Below are positions 1-8,485 of a stretch of DNA of 64,000 bases, in pieces. Location: the NCBI GenBank assembly GCA_030602885.1, contig JAUVYV010000014.1:1-64000 (forward strand), read 5' to 3'. The stretch comes from Phycisphaerales bacterium. GTDB lineage: Bacteria > Planctomycetota > Phycisphaerae > Sedimentisphaerales > Anaerobacaceae. The translations under genes and the position numbers were made by a program. The notes below the pieces were generated by a model. The model was not told the origin of the DNA. It ran no database searches and saw nothing but the letters and a program-made list of their open reading frames with translations. Every line of letters starts with the position of its first letter. The first letter of the stretch is position 1.

Positions 1-219
1 CGTTTTTTTGCCTTTTCACAGCCATTTTTCGCAAATTTTTTCAATTTTTTTCAAACTTTCGCACGTTTCGCCAAACACCAAAACCCGCCCCGTTTGCCCC
101 TCTCGACCCCGAATTCGCCCTTCCCGCCCATTCCCCCACCCATCTCTTTGCCCCCTTCTAACCCCTTTCTCAAACCTACTATTAGCTATACTTATACTAC
201 CCCCCGCACAGACCGCCAC

Positions 220-360
220 CACATCAATTGCACGTCGCAAAGCCTTGCTGCCGTCAATCACGAACAGGCGAAGGCGGTCCGGCTTGACGCCTCGCTCGAC
301 AAGATCATTAAGAAGGTCTGTCGCTACCCGGCTACGGCTCCATCCTTCGCCGAGACTCAC
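220..360 (-). pseudogene. IS256/mutator-type transposase fragment
   Basis: About 45 residues read leftward from a GTG at 360 and match the conserved core of IS256 (mutator) transposases. They contain LLNDLVERGVKPDRLRLF followed by VIDGSKALRRAID. Past about 220 the frame continues but no longer resembles a transposase. A full transposase has roughly 400 residues, so only a small internal piece survives and neither catalytic context nor terminal inverted repeats are visible. The fragment abuts the stop of the neighbouring secreted-protein gene (TGA overlapping GTG), so an old insertion or deletion probably ended here. It is not functional. Confidence 0.7.
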
Positions 361-1283
361 CGGTCCCGACCTCTGCTCCGCGATGTCTCACCCGCCCGGC
401 GGCTGCGACGCTCCTCACTCTGCCGTATCCGCTCCTCGCGCAACTGCTCGTTCACCTTCTCGGCCATCGACGCCACCCGTTGCTGCCGACGCGCCAAAAC
501 AGCATCAATCGCAGCGACCGTCTTTTCAGCACCTTCTTCAACTGCAACATCGCGTATGAACTTCAGCTCTGCCGTAGCTACCCCATAGGTGGCCTCCAGC
601 AGCTCGGTCTTTGGCGTAGCGCCGTCACCCCACTGCCGCTCTTCCTGCCTGGCCCGAAGCTCCAGCCGCCGCAGTTCGTCGCGAAATTCGCCGAGTTCGT
701 TGCTGTCGGCCTGATTTGCATCATCAACGGAGACCGCTACCCCAACACCAGGTGCAGTTCCTGCCCGACCCCGACCTCTCGGCGCCAGAGTCCACTCAAC
801 TATCTTACCCTTCTCATCCAGCGAAATGCCCATCTCGAGAACACCGCTGGTGAAAAACGCCGTAAATACCGCTCGGCCGGGCGCAGCAACCCTGCCACGC
901 CCTAAGCGTTTTATCGTGCCGTACCGCGTTAAAACCGGCTCATACAGCCTCTGCACACCCGTTGAGAAGTCGGTCTCTGTCCCCAGTTTCTCCGTCCACG
1001 CCTCATTGAAATCATTGCTGTCAAACCGGCCCTGTTTCATGCACTCGACAAGCTTGTCCGCGACCTTCTCAAACTTCTCGATGCCTGCACGCTCTGGCCG
1101 GCTCTCCGCCGCGTCACCTGCCATCTCCCTGATACGCAGTCGCACGCCGCCGGGAGCAGCGCTTTCCTCAGGGCCTGCGGCCCCCTCGTCAGGGGCCTGC
1201 GGCGGCTGCGCGAACCCAACACCGGTAACGAGCAATACCAAAATCACACTAAATGCTGTCGTTTGCCAACGCAACTGTTTCAC
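357..1283 (-). CDS. Secreted protein, DUF3887-like
   Basis: The product has 308 residues and no recognised function. I chose the GTG at 1283 because GGAGG precedes it by seven bases and it opens directly on a signal peptide (KQLRWQ, a hydrophobic stretch ILVLLVTGVGFA, then cleavage near AQP). An in-frame start further upstream would add 19 non-hydrophobic residues. A middle region (roughly residues 75-180) resembles the DUF3887-type fold: helices ending in a 'kfekvadkLVE' pattern, then a beta stretch ending in ISLDEKGKIVEWTLAP. The C-terminal third is charged, rich in Arg and Glu, and probably helical. It should be exported to the periplasm or surface. It lies downstream of parB on the same strand with a 110-base gap. 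The C-terminus ends at a transposase remnant, so the last residues could be altered. Confidence 0.6.
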   Translation of the reverse strand: MKQLRWQTTAFSVILVLLVTGVGFAQPPQAPDEGAAGPEESAAPGGVRLRIREMAGDAAESRPERAGIEKFEKVADKLVECMKQGRFDSNDFNEAWTEKLGTETDFSTGVQRLYEPVLTRYGTIKRLGRGRVAAPGRAVFTAFFTSGVLEMGISLDEKGKIVEWTLAPRGRGRAGTAPGVGVAVSVDDANQADSNELGEFRDELRRLELRARQEERQWGDGATPKTELLEATYGVATAELKFIRDVAVEEGAEKTVAAIDAVLARRQQRVASMAEKVNEQLREERIRQSEERRSRRAGETSRSRGRDR

Positions 1284-1393
1284 TGTTCGACCTCCAGAAT
1301 GTTTTTTAACGCCCCACGTAATGTTACCGCTACCCGCCACCTTAGCCGTGGCGTATGCTACCCTTAAAACCGCGGGCGGTGCTCGCAGACAAG

Positions 1394-2344
1394 CTAAACC
1401 TGCTCACCCACAGCCACGCCCATCTTCTCCGTTATTCTATCAAATTCGTCAAGCGAATAGAAATCTATAACAATTTTGCCCCGCTGGCCATTCTTGCGTG
1501 TCTCGATCGCAACCCTCGTGCCGAGCTCACTGCTGAGCTTACGCTCCAGCTCGGCAATATGTGCGGGTTTGTCCTTGGCAGCACGGCCGGTTTCATCCGG
1601 CCGTTTCAAGCAGCGGCGTACAAGCCGTTCCACCTCGCGGACACTCAACCGACCTGCCATCGCCCTGTTGGCAAGCTTTCGCCGCAACTCGTCGGTCGGC
1701 AGCGACAGTATCGCCCGCGCGTGGCCCATACTCAACTGGCCGTCGAGTAACATCTGTTTGATTTCATCAGGTAAGTCCAGCAATCGCAAGTGGTTAGCAA
1801 TCACGGAGCGGTCCTCGCCCAGGCGCTCGGCCGCCGTGGCCTGGGTCAGCGAAAACCTGCCGATATAGCTCTGATAGGCCCTGGCCCTTTCGATCGCGTT
1901 CAGATCAGTTCGATGAATATTCTCAACGAGTGCAAGCTCGAGCATCTGTTCATCGGTCGCTCTTCGCACCAGTGCCGGTATTTTCTCAAGGCCGGCCAGC
2001 TTCGCCGCCCTGAACCTTCGCTCACCTGCGATGAGCTGGAAGCCAGCGTCGTCGCGGCGGACGAGAATCGGCTGGACTATCCCATTTGCCGTGATTGAGG
2101 CCGCCAGATCCACGAGCTCCTGTTCGTTCCAGACGGTTCGCACCTGGTACGGATTCGGCCTTATGGTTTCGATTCTTACGTCCTGCAGTGATTCGTTTAA
2201 GTGCTGCTCTGCACGGGCTTTAGCACCGATTTCGGCAATCCGAATCGGCACCTTTGGCTGTTCCGAACTCGATTTTATCGGACCTAAAAGGGAGGCCAGC
2301 CCCCTGCCGAGATGCTTGGGCTTTTCCGTCTTCTTTGCTGCCAT
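1394..2344 (-). CDS. parB: Chromosome partitioning protein ParB
   Basis: ParB is the CTP-hydrolysing clamp that loads at parS and spreads, marking the origin region for segregation and SMC loading. The 316-residue protein has the expected order. A basic N-terminus carries HLGRGLASLLG. The CTP-binding ParB/Srx domain includes the GERRFRAAK motif (about 107-115) and ENIHR (141-145, usually ENIQR). A helix-turn-helix follows (about 166-190, SLTQATAAERLGEDRSVIANH), then a C-terminal dimerisation region. Two parS palindromes lie 210 and 700 bases upstream, so the protein and its site are together. No parA is present in the window, although it normally sits just upstream. The ATG start has no strong ribosome site but gives the family-typical N-terminus. 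Confidence 0.96.
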   Translation of the reverse strand: MAAKKTEKPKHLGRGLASLLGPIKSSSEQPKVPIRIAEIGAKARAEQHLNESLQDVRIETIRPNPYQVRTVWNEQELVDLAASITANGIVQPILVRRDDAGFQLIAGERRFRAAKLAGLEKIPALVRRATDEQMLELALVENIHRTDLNAIERARAYQSYIGRFSLTQATAAERLGEDRSVIANHLRLLDLPDEIKQMLLDGQLSMGHARAILSLPTDELRRKLANRAMAGRLSVREVERLVRRCLKRPDETGRAAKDKPAHIAELERKLSSELGTRVAIETRKNGQRGKIVIDFYSLDEFDRITEKMGVAVGEQV

Positions 2345-2553
2345 AGAGTCGCTCCTTCACATTGACTGCTGAATAATCCGTTTTCCTGATACTGTTTCTT
2401 CGCCGGGCTTGCGGAGGGGCCGTGCTCGGCCGCGAGTTATGCTCACCCCTTCCGCGTATCCAGGGGTGCCCAATACGGCACAAAGTGTATTTCGGAGTTT
2501 TTACTCAAAACTCTCCAGTCCTGCCAGCGGAAAAGGGTGGTTTTTGCAAAAAA

Positions 2554-2569
2554 TGTTTCACGTGAAACA
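2554..2569. other. parS: parS site 1 (perfect)
   Basis: TGTTTCACGTGAAACA is a perfect 16-bp palindrome, extended to 18 bp by A and T. It is identical to the parS consensus bound by ParB across most bacteria. It lies 210 bases upstream of parB. Confidence 0.95.
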
Positions 2570-2774
2570 TGGCCGGTGTCGGTTATTGCCCAGCAGCTCG
2601 CCGAAGCCAATAACCCCCCTTCCCAGTTGAATCGCCAGCTGGCGCGGTACTGACGGGCGGGTGTGCCGCACATCAGCCACGTCGCCGCCCCGGCTCAACG
2701 CCCCTTCCTCTCGCCATTGGGTTAGCCCCCTACCGCTTGCTGCCGGCCCGGTTGGATCTGATGAGTGCTCGCAG

Positions 2775-2791
2775 CCGGCAGGGCCTGCCGG
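2775..2791. repeat. 17-bp GC-rich palindrome
   Basis: The arms CCGGCAGG and CCTGCCGG are separated by a single G. The site lies between the two parS sites. It could be a hairpin or a binding site; no function is assigned. Confidence 0.5.
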
Positions 2792-3044
2792 GGCGATTCG
2801 CTTTCTCGATAATCCTCGCTATTGCCTGGCACTCGTGCGGCGTGCAGGGAGTGTCCTTGGTGCGAGCGGTGAGGAGCCTCAAGTGCGTTTAGCTGCTTCT
2901 GCGCCAAGAAGGTTCAACCGCAGAGCCAAGGTCGAGGTTGCAGCATGGCAGGGCACTGGCGGACACATAGCCGGCTTTCTCGGCTGGTCCGGCAAGCTCA
3001 GGTTCAATGCAGCAGTCACACGAACTTCGGCAGGGGGACTGCAA

Positions 3045-3060
3045 TGTTTCACATGAAACA
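3045..3060. other. parS: parS site 2 (one mismatch)
   Basis: TGTTTCACATGAAACA differs from the parS consensus by one central base (CG to CA). It lies 475 bases from the first site. The flanking A and T that extend the palindrome are also present. ParB usually tolerates this class of change with reduced affinity. Confidence 0.85.
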
Positions 3061-3424
3061 TTGCCCCTCGTGGCCATTAGCCACGACGTGGCACAGACCT
3101 GCGGCCAAGGCCTACACTGTCCAAGAGACCGTGCGCCGGCACGAAGCCCAATAGCTGCCGCGAGCCGCCACAAAACCAATTGCTACCACAAGTCATTGTA
3201 CTGCATCAGGTTATCGCAGGGTAGTTACTTGGAAATACACCCACCTAACTTAACCCAAGCAATGATAGTCCTATAATGTGTGGGTTATCAATGTCGTTTC
3301 AGCGGTAGGGGTCAGTGGACAAACCATCAGGTGGGACAGAGCGTTAGGATGGGGAAGATGTAGGGGTTGTAAGGGGTAATTGGACACTTGGTTATTAGGA
3401 CTGGGGTCCCGGATCGAAGTCCGG

Positions 3425-3640
3425 GATCTCCGCTGCGCTGCGATTTTTGGGCTAAAATTGGGTTCGTTTTGGGTTTGTTTGGGTTTGCTTTTCACCGTTC
3501 GGAGAGGTGAATATTTTTCGTAAGCCCTTTTCAGGTATAGAGTTAAGTTCATTGTGGGCCTTGCCGAAATTGGGTTCGTTTTGCATAAAAAGGTGTTTGT
3601 CGTATCTCGTATCTCGTCGTTCGTATTTCGTTTGTTGAGG
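3425..3640. repeat. Dispersed non-coding repeat block, G/T rich
   Basis: The + strand has repeated pieces such as ATTGGGTTCGTTTTG (near 3457 and 3570) and GGGTTTGTTTGGGTTTG. Read leftward they give low-complexity peptides with recurring QTNP, NEPNF and KTNPIS strings. From memory, such peptides are often predicted as 'hypothetical proteins' in Phycisphaerae genomes, which suggests a genome-wide non-coding repeat. That recollection was not checked here. The bias and recurrence argue against a real gene. Confidence 0.45.
3599..3633. repeat. 7-bp tandem repeat, locus 1
   Basis: Five degenerate 7-bp units are visible: GTCGTAT, CTCGTAT, CTCGTCG, TTCGTAT, TTCGTTT. The same unit family occurs near 14746, 20407 and, reversed, at 54611. 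Confidence 0.7.
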
Positions 3641-4027
3641 CGTGCTGTGCACGCGGAGTTTTTATGACCCCGGCCTCGTAGGGCCGGGGTTAAATTAGTT
3701 TTCGTAGGAGCAAAGAGTTTTTTGGTGGTCATTTTTAAGCTCCCGATTTTTGATACTATATTCACTTTCTATATGTTAGGTGGATATTATACAACATGGG
3801 GAGTTAGATGTCAAGTGAAATTTTTGGGTTAGGCGCGTAAAAACAAAAAAGGGGCAAAAAAAGAATGTTCCCATTTTCCCTCTTTCCTTCTCCCATCAAT
3901 ACCTAATTTTCAAAATATTTCATGTTTTTTCAAAAATATGGTTGCGATATTCACTATATTGAGTAAGATGTTCATAAATACAGGAATATGTTCATTTTCA
4001 CAGCGTTAGTTATGACCGGAGTCTACT

Positions 4028-5188
4028 GTGGAATACCTCCTCGAAGTGCTAAAAATTGTGGATGGCGGACTTAAGCTGAACCCTGAGAAGGTCAAGTCCT
4101 ATGCGGAACTGTTAGCCGACAAGCTCGAAACTGTGGGCGAGAGCAAAGCTGCTCTCAGGATCAGGCAAGCACTGGCCAAGTCAAGGTCTGACCACGTCGC
4201 GACTAGCGCACTCGCCCGTCTTGGCAAAGTGCCAGTTGACTCAGAATCTAGGATATCCTTGGCAGATGAAGAGGTTTGCTCCACAGAGGACGTCAATGTG
4301 TTCATTGAGCCCAATGCCGAGAAATTGGTCAACCAATTTCTCTCTCATCTCGAAGCTGCTGACAAACTTGTTGCCGAAGGGGTGGGCATTGCCCCATCTA
4401 TGCTCATGTACGGGCCACCTGGATGTGGTAAGACAGAACTTGGAAGGTATATTGCCGCGAGTCTGGGGCTTCCTTTAATCACAGCAAGAACGGACGGTCT
4501 AATTTCATCATACTTGGGGAATACAGCAAAAAACCTACGGACTTTGTTTGAGTATGTCATGGGCAAGCCATGCATTTTATTCTTAGATGAATTTGACGCG
4601 ATTGCTAAGTTGCGTGACGACCAACATGAGTTGGGTGAACTAAAGCGAGTTGTAGTGAGTCTTCTGCAAAATATCGATGCTCTGGATAACAATACGATAC
4701 TCATAGCAGCAACCAATCACGAACATCTGCTTGATCCAGCCATTTGGAGGCGGTTCGCATACAAAGCCAAGATTGACATGCCTATTATGGAAGTGCGTCG
4801 GCAGATGTTCCATTTCTTCCTTGGTGGTTTTGCTTCCCAAGAGGATTGTCACTTATTGGCCGCCGTTTCGGATGGTATGACAGGTGCAGATATTCGGCAG
4901 GTGGCTGAGGATTCCAAACGTGAAGCTATCTTGGCGGACAGCCATTCCGTTAGTCTTGAGTATCTTTTTCCCCGTACCTTACAGTTAAGCACTCCTAATG
5001 AACTTACCCCCAAAGAGAAGCTTAACGAGCAGATATCACAGACACGCCAGATTAACACCAAGATATTCACATACAAGCGTCTCGCAAAGCTTTTTGGCGT
5101 TTCAACAGGCAAGATTTGTAGTGTTCTCAAGAATATGGAGGCCACAGAAAATGGATTCGAACGTCCGGCTACCCATAAAGATCGTTGA
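4028..5188 (+). CDS. ietA: AAA+ ATPase of an IetAS-type defence pair
   Basis: The product is a 386-residue ATPase, first gene of a two-gene operon with a subtilisin-like protease. The start is GTG at 4028 with GGAG six bases upstream. A helical N-terminal region of about 120 residues precedes one AAA+ module: Walker A GPPGCGKT at 129-136, Walker B ILFLDEFD with Asp187-Glu188, sensor-1 region ILIAATN, and an arginine-finger segment WRRF. The C-terminal 120 residues form the AAA lid and possibly a small winged-helix tail (LAKLFGVSTGKICSVLKNM). The AAA plus S8 protease pairing is that of IetA-IetS, described as a plasmid-stability toxin-antitoxin locus in Agrobacterium and later as an anti-phage system. 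The ATPase is expected to restrain or activate the protease. GC is lower than in neighbouring genes, suggesting transfer. Confidence 0.82.
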   Translation: MEYLLEVLKIVDGGLKLNPEKVKSYAELLADKLETVGESKAALRIRQALAKSRSDHVATSALARLGKVPVDSESRISLADEEVCSTEDVNVFIEPNAEKLVNQFLSHLEAADKLVAEGVGIAPSMLMYGPPGCGKTELGRYIAASLGLPLITARTDGLISSYLGNTAKNLRTLFEYVMGKPCILFLDEFDAIAKLRDDQHELGELKRVVVSLLQNIDALDNNTILIAATNHEHLLDPAIWRRFAYKAKIDMPIMEVRRQMFHFFLGGFASQEDCHLLAAVSDGMTGADIRQVAEDSKREAILADSHSVSLEYLFPRTLQLSTPNELTPKEKLNEQISQTRQINTKIFTYKRLAKLFGVSTGKICSVLKNMEATENGFERPATHKDR

Positions 5189-7430
5189 ATCATTTCGCAC
5201 TGACTTCAGTAGACCTGACAGTTCTGGAGGTGCGCGCAAAGTGTTTGGTGAAGTTACTGGAGAGGTTCGAAAGAAATACTCAAACCAACTGCGTGACATA
5301 AAACAGTACTTCAGTGCATCTTTTAAGGAGCGAGCAGCTTTACCTGCTGTGGCCAGAGTGGTTCTCAAAAAGAAGGCACTTGCCAAATCTCATCGCCCCT
5401 CTTCTCTCTTTACTCCAAACACATGCCCAATACTTGGCAGTAGGGACTTCGGAGAGTTATTTATCAGCGTAACAGCTAGCGGATTAGATAAACTCGACAG
5501 GAAGATTCTGGCGGATCCTAGCAAAAGGGCAATTGCAAACATTTCTACAATTGAGCGTATTGAACCCTTTACGGCGACCGAGGCAATTGGCCCTATCGGA
5601 GTGGGCGAATTGAAGGCGGAGTTGATGCAAAAAGTGAATAAAGTGCGTTTACGCGTGTTCATACATCCATCTGCCGAAGCTAACCGAGAGCTATTAAGCG
5701 CTTTTCGGCAACATGTGCAAGACCTCGCCTTACCGGAACCTCAGGAAGTTTCATATTCAAAGAAAATGAAAGTGTTCAGACTAACGAAGGTACAACCGGA
5801 ACAGATTGAACTTTTAGCAGGATTTGTTGGGACACAAAGCATTTCTCCTTTCCCTCGCTTCCATTTTGTACGCCCCGCATCAATCCCTGTGGGGAAAGTT
5901 GATGCAAACCAATTTCCCAAGCCAGATCCGAAGATCGACTACCCAGTTATTGGAATCGTCGATACAGGTGTCAACCCAAATGCCCCGATCTTGTCTACAT
6001 GGATTATGAATCGATATACCTATGTCCCATCGAATCAAGCGAACTATGAACACGGCAGTTTTGTGGCAGGGATGGCTGTTTGCGGCCGCCACTTGAATAA
6101 CGATGGCAGATTTCCAGATTATCCTGTAAAGTTCGTTGATGTCGCCGCACTTCCTGAGAACGGAGCACTGACTGAATATGAGCTACTAGCCATTCTCGAG
6201 GATGTTTTGCCCAAGCATCCGGAGATAAAGTTTTGGAACTTATCCATGAATAGCGATGACAAGCGAGTAGGCAGCGACACTTTTTCTTATCTCGCTATGG
6301 GACTAGATGAGCTTCAAGCCAAGTACAACACAACCATCGTGATTTCTGCGGGCAACTACTTTGAGATGCCGCGACGCGGTTGGCCCCCGGAGCAGCTTGG
6401 AGAGGGGGATCGGATACTTTCTCCCGCAGAATCAGTACGAGGTGTGACTGTGGGGGCTTTGGCGCATCTTGATCGTCCGGGGACATTAGTACAGAGAGAG
6501 CAGCCCTCTCCGTTTTCGAGGCGAGGTCCGGGTGCCGCTTTTCTTCCGAAACCAGACCTCACGCACTATGGAGGCAACTGTAATGCCGATCTAGTTCACA
6601 CACAGGTAGGGGTGCGATCCTTTGATGGACAGGGCAACATTGCTGAGTCCATTGGGACGAGTTTTTCCACGCCACTGGTCACCTCAATACTTGCGAACAT
6701 CGATAAGTCCATCAGAAATGGCACAACGCCTTGTCTAATCCGCGCTCTGGCAGTGCATTCCGCTGTGCTGGATCGTACAGACCTTACTCCACAGGAACTT
6801 AAGTACAGAGGCTTTGGTATTCCGGGAGATCTTACTTCTATTCTGACGTGTTATCCATGGGAGGCGACACTGATATTCGAGCCGGAACTACGTGAAGGAT
6901 TCAATTTTGACAAGTATCCTTTTCCGTTCCCGCCGTGTTTGTTCAAAGAAGATAAAAAGCTGACGGGCGAGGTTGTTATGACTCTTGCGTATGACCCTCC
7001 GTTGGATGCGAATGCAGGTGCCGAGTATTGTCGCGTGAATGTGAATGCATCTCTTGGGACGTGCGAGATAGGAAGTGATAATAGGCCGTCCGATCACTGT
7101 CTTCAGGTTCATCCGCAACCGAGGAAGCAGGACCTCACCGCCCTTTACGAAAGCTATCAGATAGAACATGGATTTAAATGGTCTCCATTGAAAGTCTATA
7201 GGCGTCGTATGCCGAGAGGAGTGACCGGTGAGGCATGGAACCTCAAGTTGACCATGTTGACTCGTTCTGACTACACAGTCACCGCACCTCAGAAGGTAGC
7301 CCTTGTTGTGACCATGAGAGATCCCAACCGTGAAGCTCCCGTTTATGATGAGGCTGTTACGTTTATGCGAAACATTGGATGGGTGACACAAGACCTACAA
7401 GTGGAAGAGCGAATCAGATTACAAGCATAG
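5151..7430 (+). CDS. ietS: Subtilisin-like (S8) protease of an IetAS-type pair
   Basis: The product is a 759-residue serine protease overlapping the ATPase gene by 38 bases. ATG 5151 is chosen because GGAGG lies nine bases upstream inside the ATPase gene; the open frame extends further up but only through that gene. About 265 N-terminal residues have no recognised fold and no signal peptide, so it should act in the cytoplasm. The S8 core follows with an intact catalytic triad: Asp271 in GIVDTG, His301 in EHGSFVAGM and Ser504 in GTSFSTP. The oxyanion Asn402 is in SAGN. About 250 residues after the core are unassigned and may bind targets. The overlap implies translational coupling with the ATPase. 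A cytoplasmic protease controlled by an AAA partner fits an abortive-infection or toxin role, which is inferred from the family. Confidence 0.85.
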   Translation: MDSNVRLPIKIVESFRTDFSRPDSSGGARKVFGEVTGEVRKKYSNQLRDIKQYFSASFKERAALPAVARVVLKKKALAKSHRPSSLFTPNTCPILGSRDFGELFISVTASGLDKLDRKILADPSKRAIANISTIERIEPFTATEAIGPIGVGELKAELMQKVNKVRLRVFIHPSAEANRELLSAFRQHVQDLALPEPQEVSYSKKMKVFRLTKVQPEQIELLAGFVGTQSISPFPRFHFVRPASIPVGKVDANQFPKPDPKIDYPVIGIVDTGVNPNAPILSTWIMNRYTYVPSNQANYEHGSFVAGMAVCGRHLNNDGRFPDYPVKFVDVAALPENGALTEYELLAILEDVLPKHPEIKFWNLSMNSDDKRVGSDTFSYLAMGLDELQAKYNTTIVISAGNYFEMPRRGWPPEQLGEGDRILSPAESVRGVTVGALAHLDRPGTLVQREQPSPFSRRGPGAAFLPKPDLTHYGGNCNADLVHTQVGVRSFDGQGNIAESIGTSFSTPLVTSILANIDKSIRNGTTPCLIRALAVHSAVLDRTDLTPQELKYRGFGIPGDLTSILTCYPWEATLIFEPELREGFNFDKYPFPFPPCLFKEDKKLTGEVVMTLAYDPPLDANAGAEYCRVNVNASLGTCEIGSDNRPSDHCLQVHPQPRKQDLTALYESYQIEHGFKWSPLKVYRRRMPRGVTGEAWNLKLTMLTRSDYTVTAPQKVALVVTMRDPNREAPVYDEAVTFMRNIGWVTQDLQVEERIRLQA

Positions 7431-7702
7431 GTGCTTGATTTATTTAGGGAATAAATTAAAGGTGTCCTTAACCTAAAGTTGTTCGCCTGCACTCCTGGGT
7501 AGTCTTCTGGAGGGATGTTCAGCTATTTCTGAAACCACACGGCCCACTCGCAAGTCATCAGAGGAACTGCTTAGGCATGAAGTAGGACTCCACCCTATAT
7601 GGGGTGCGGTGGAGTGGGTGCGGTTCGGTTACTTAAGCAGGCCGAGGAGGCGTGGCGGGGCGAGGGAATGATCCCCGAAGTGCAAGACTTCGAGGGCTGC
7701 TA

Positions 7703-7781
7703 TGAGGTCATTCCTTTCAATTTGGTCAGATTTGCGGATTGTGGTTTTCACAAATCATAACCGTTGAAGGGATGACCTTCA
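7703..7781. repeat. Imperfect inverted repeat, ~18-bp arms
   Basis: The left arm 7703-7720 (TGAGGTCATTCCTTTCAA) pairs with the right arm 7764-7781 (TTGAAGGGATGACCTTCA) with small gaps. A smaller inner stem lies around 7738-7756. It could be a structured RNA, an attenuator or the end of a small mobile element. Confidence 0.55.
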
Positions 7782-7818
7782 TATTATCTAAATAGGGAGG
7801 GCCGCCAGAGTGTAATCT

Positions 7819-7845
7819 GGGGGTTAAATATTGGGATTGCGGCGG
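7819..7845. repeat. 27-bp direct repeat, left copy
   Basis: This is identical over 27 bases to 8363-8389 and contains GGTTAAATATTGGGATTGCG. The pair flanks the YjbQ-family gene. Confidence 0.9.
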
Positions 7846-7900
7846 TCGTGAGGGGGAGGGGAATCTTGCAGGGCAGGCATATTCGGTGTATCATACCTTC

Positions 7901-8371
7901 ATGGTAAAGACGAAGAAGATAGAGATAAAGACGCGTGGCAACTGCGACGTTGTCAATATCACGGAGCAGACTATCGAGGCGGTTGCGGAGTCGGGGATTA
8001 GTGAGGGGACGGTGATATTATTCAACATTGGCTCGACGGCGGGTATAACGACGACGGAATACGAGCCGGGATTAGTGAATTACGATTTGGAGCGTGCGTT
8101 TGAAAAGTTTGCGCCTCAGAACGGACGGTACGAGCACGAGCAGACGTGGCACGACGATAACGGTCATGCGCACGTTCGTGCGAGCTTATTGGGGCCTTCG
8201 CTGAGCATACCTATAGTCGCGGGCGAATTGACGTTGGGGACGTGGCAGCAGATTATCTTAGTGGATTTTGACACGCGGGCGAGGAGTCGGACGGTAATCT
8301 GCCAAGTTGTCGGCGAGGATGACCCCGGTGAGATAGGCGGAGGGCCATCTCACGGGGCAAGCGGGGGTTAA
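7901..8371 (+). CDS. yjbQ: YjbQ/UPF0047 family protein
   Basis: The product is a 156-residue member of the YjbQ (UPF0047) family, single-domain trimeric proteins for which a secondary thiamin-phosphate synthase activity has been reported. The whole family pattern is present: TRGNCDVVNIT, then ESGISEGTVILFN, STAGITTTEYEPG, HAHVRASLLGPSLSIPI, and GELTLGTWQQIILVDFD near the end. I prefer ATG 7901 over the in-frame GTG 7886 because it gives the usual length; neither has a strong ribosome site. The last 15 or so residues (rich in Gly, Ser, Pro) run past the family end. The TAA lies inside the right copy of the 27-bp direct repeat, so the natural 3' end may have been replaced. The gene stands alone between non-coding stretches and may have arrived with the repeats. 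Confidence 0.88.
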   Translation: MVKTKKIEIKTRGNCDVVNITEQTIEAVAESGISEGTVILFNIGSTAGITTTEYEPGLVNYDLERAFEKFAPQNGRYEHEQTWHDDNGHAHVRASLLGPSLSIPIVAGELTLGTWQQIILVDFDTRARSRTVICQVVGEDDPGEIGGGPSHGASGG

Positions 8372-8389
8372 ATATTGGGATTGCGGCGG
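8363..8389. repeat. 27-bp direct repeat, right copy
   Basis: This is identical to 7819-7845. It supplies the stop codon of the YjbQ gene at 8369-8371. It is followed by a short GGCCTTCGGCC hairpin. Confidence 0.9.
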
Positions 8390-8485
8390 CCTTCGGCCTG
8401 GCAATGACAAATGGATGCACGGGCCCTGCGGGTTTGCACAGTTTTTTCGTTTCGTCCGGAAGATGCGTGTGGTATAATGGTTGCT

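Larger units (their letters stand above)
2345..4027. other. Gene-free region with parS sites and repeats
   Basis: No convincing gene is found in these 1.7 kb. Short open frames exist on both strands but have no recognisable domains and no good ribosome sites. The stretch holds two parS sites, a 17-bp palindrome, a block of G/T-rich dispersed repeat (about 3425-3640), a 7-bp tandem repeat, and an AT-rich zone (about 3770-4020) that probably contains the promoter of the downstream AAA/subtilase operon. parA and rsmG commonly occupy this position beside parB, and no decayed copy of either could be recognised. Confidence 0.6.
7431..7900. other. Gene-free region downstream of ietS
   Basis: No gene is seen. 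The stretch contains an imperfect long inverted repeat (7703-7781), a 7-bp-stem hairpin around the CTCCACC and GGTGGAG arms near 7590, and the left copy of the 27-bp direct repeat that brackets the next gene. No tRNA-like attachment site was found next to the ietAS operon. Confidence 0.5.

Noticed and set aside
2345-3270. Possible decayed parA or rsmG between parB and the parS sites
   Set aside because: No Walker-type KGGVGKT motif or methyltransferase motif appears in any frame on either strand.
3271-3765. 164-codon leftward open frame
   Set aside because: It is low complexity with repeated QTNP/NEPN strings, no domain and no ribosome site; it is better explained as a dispersed repeat.
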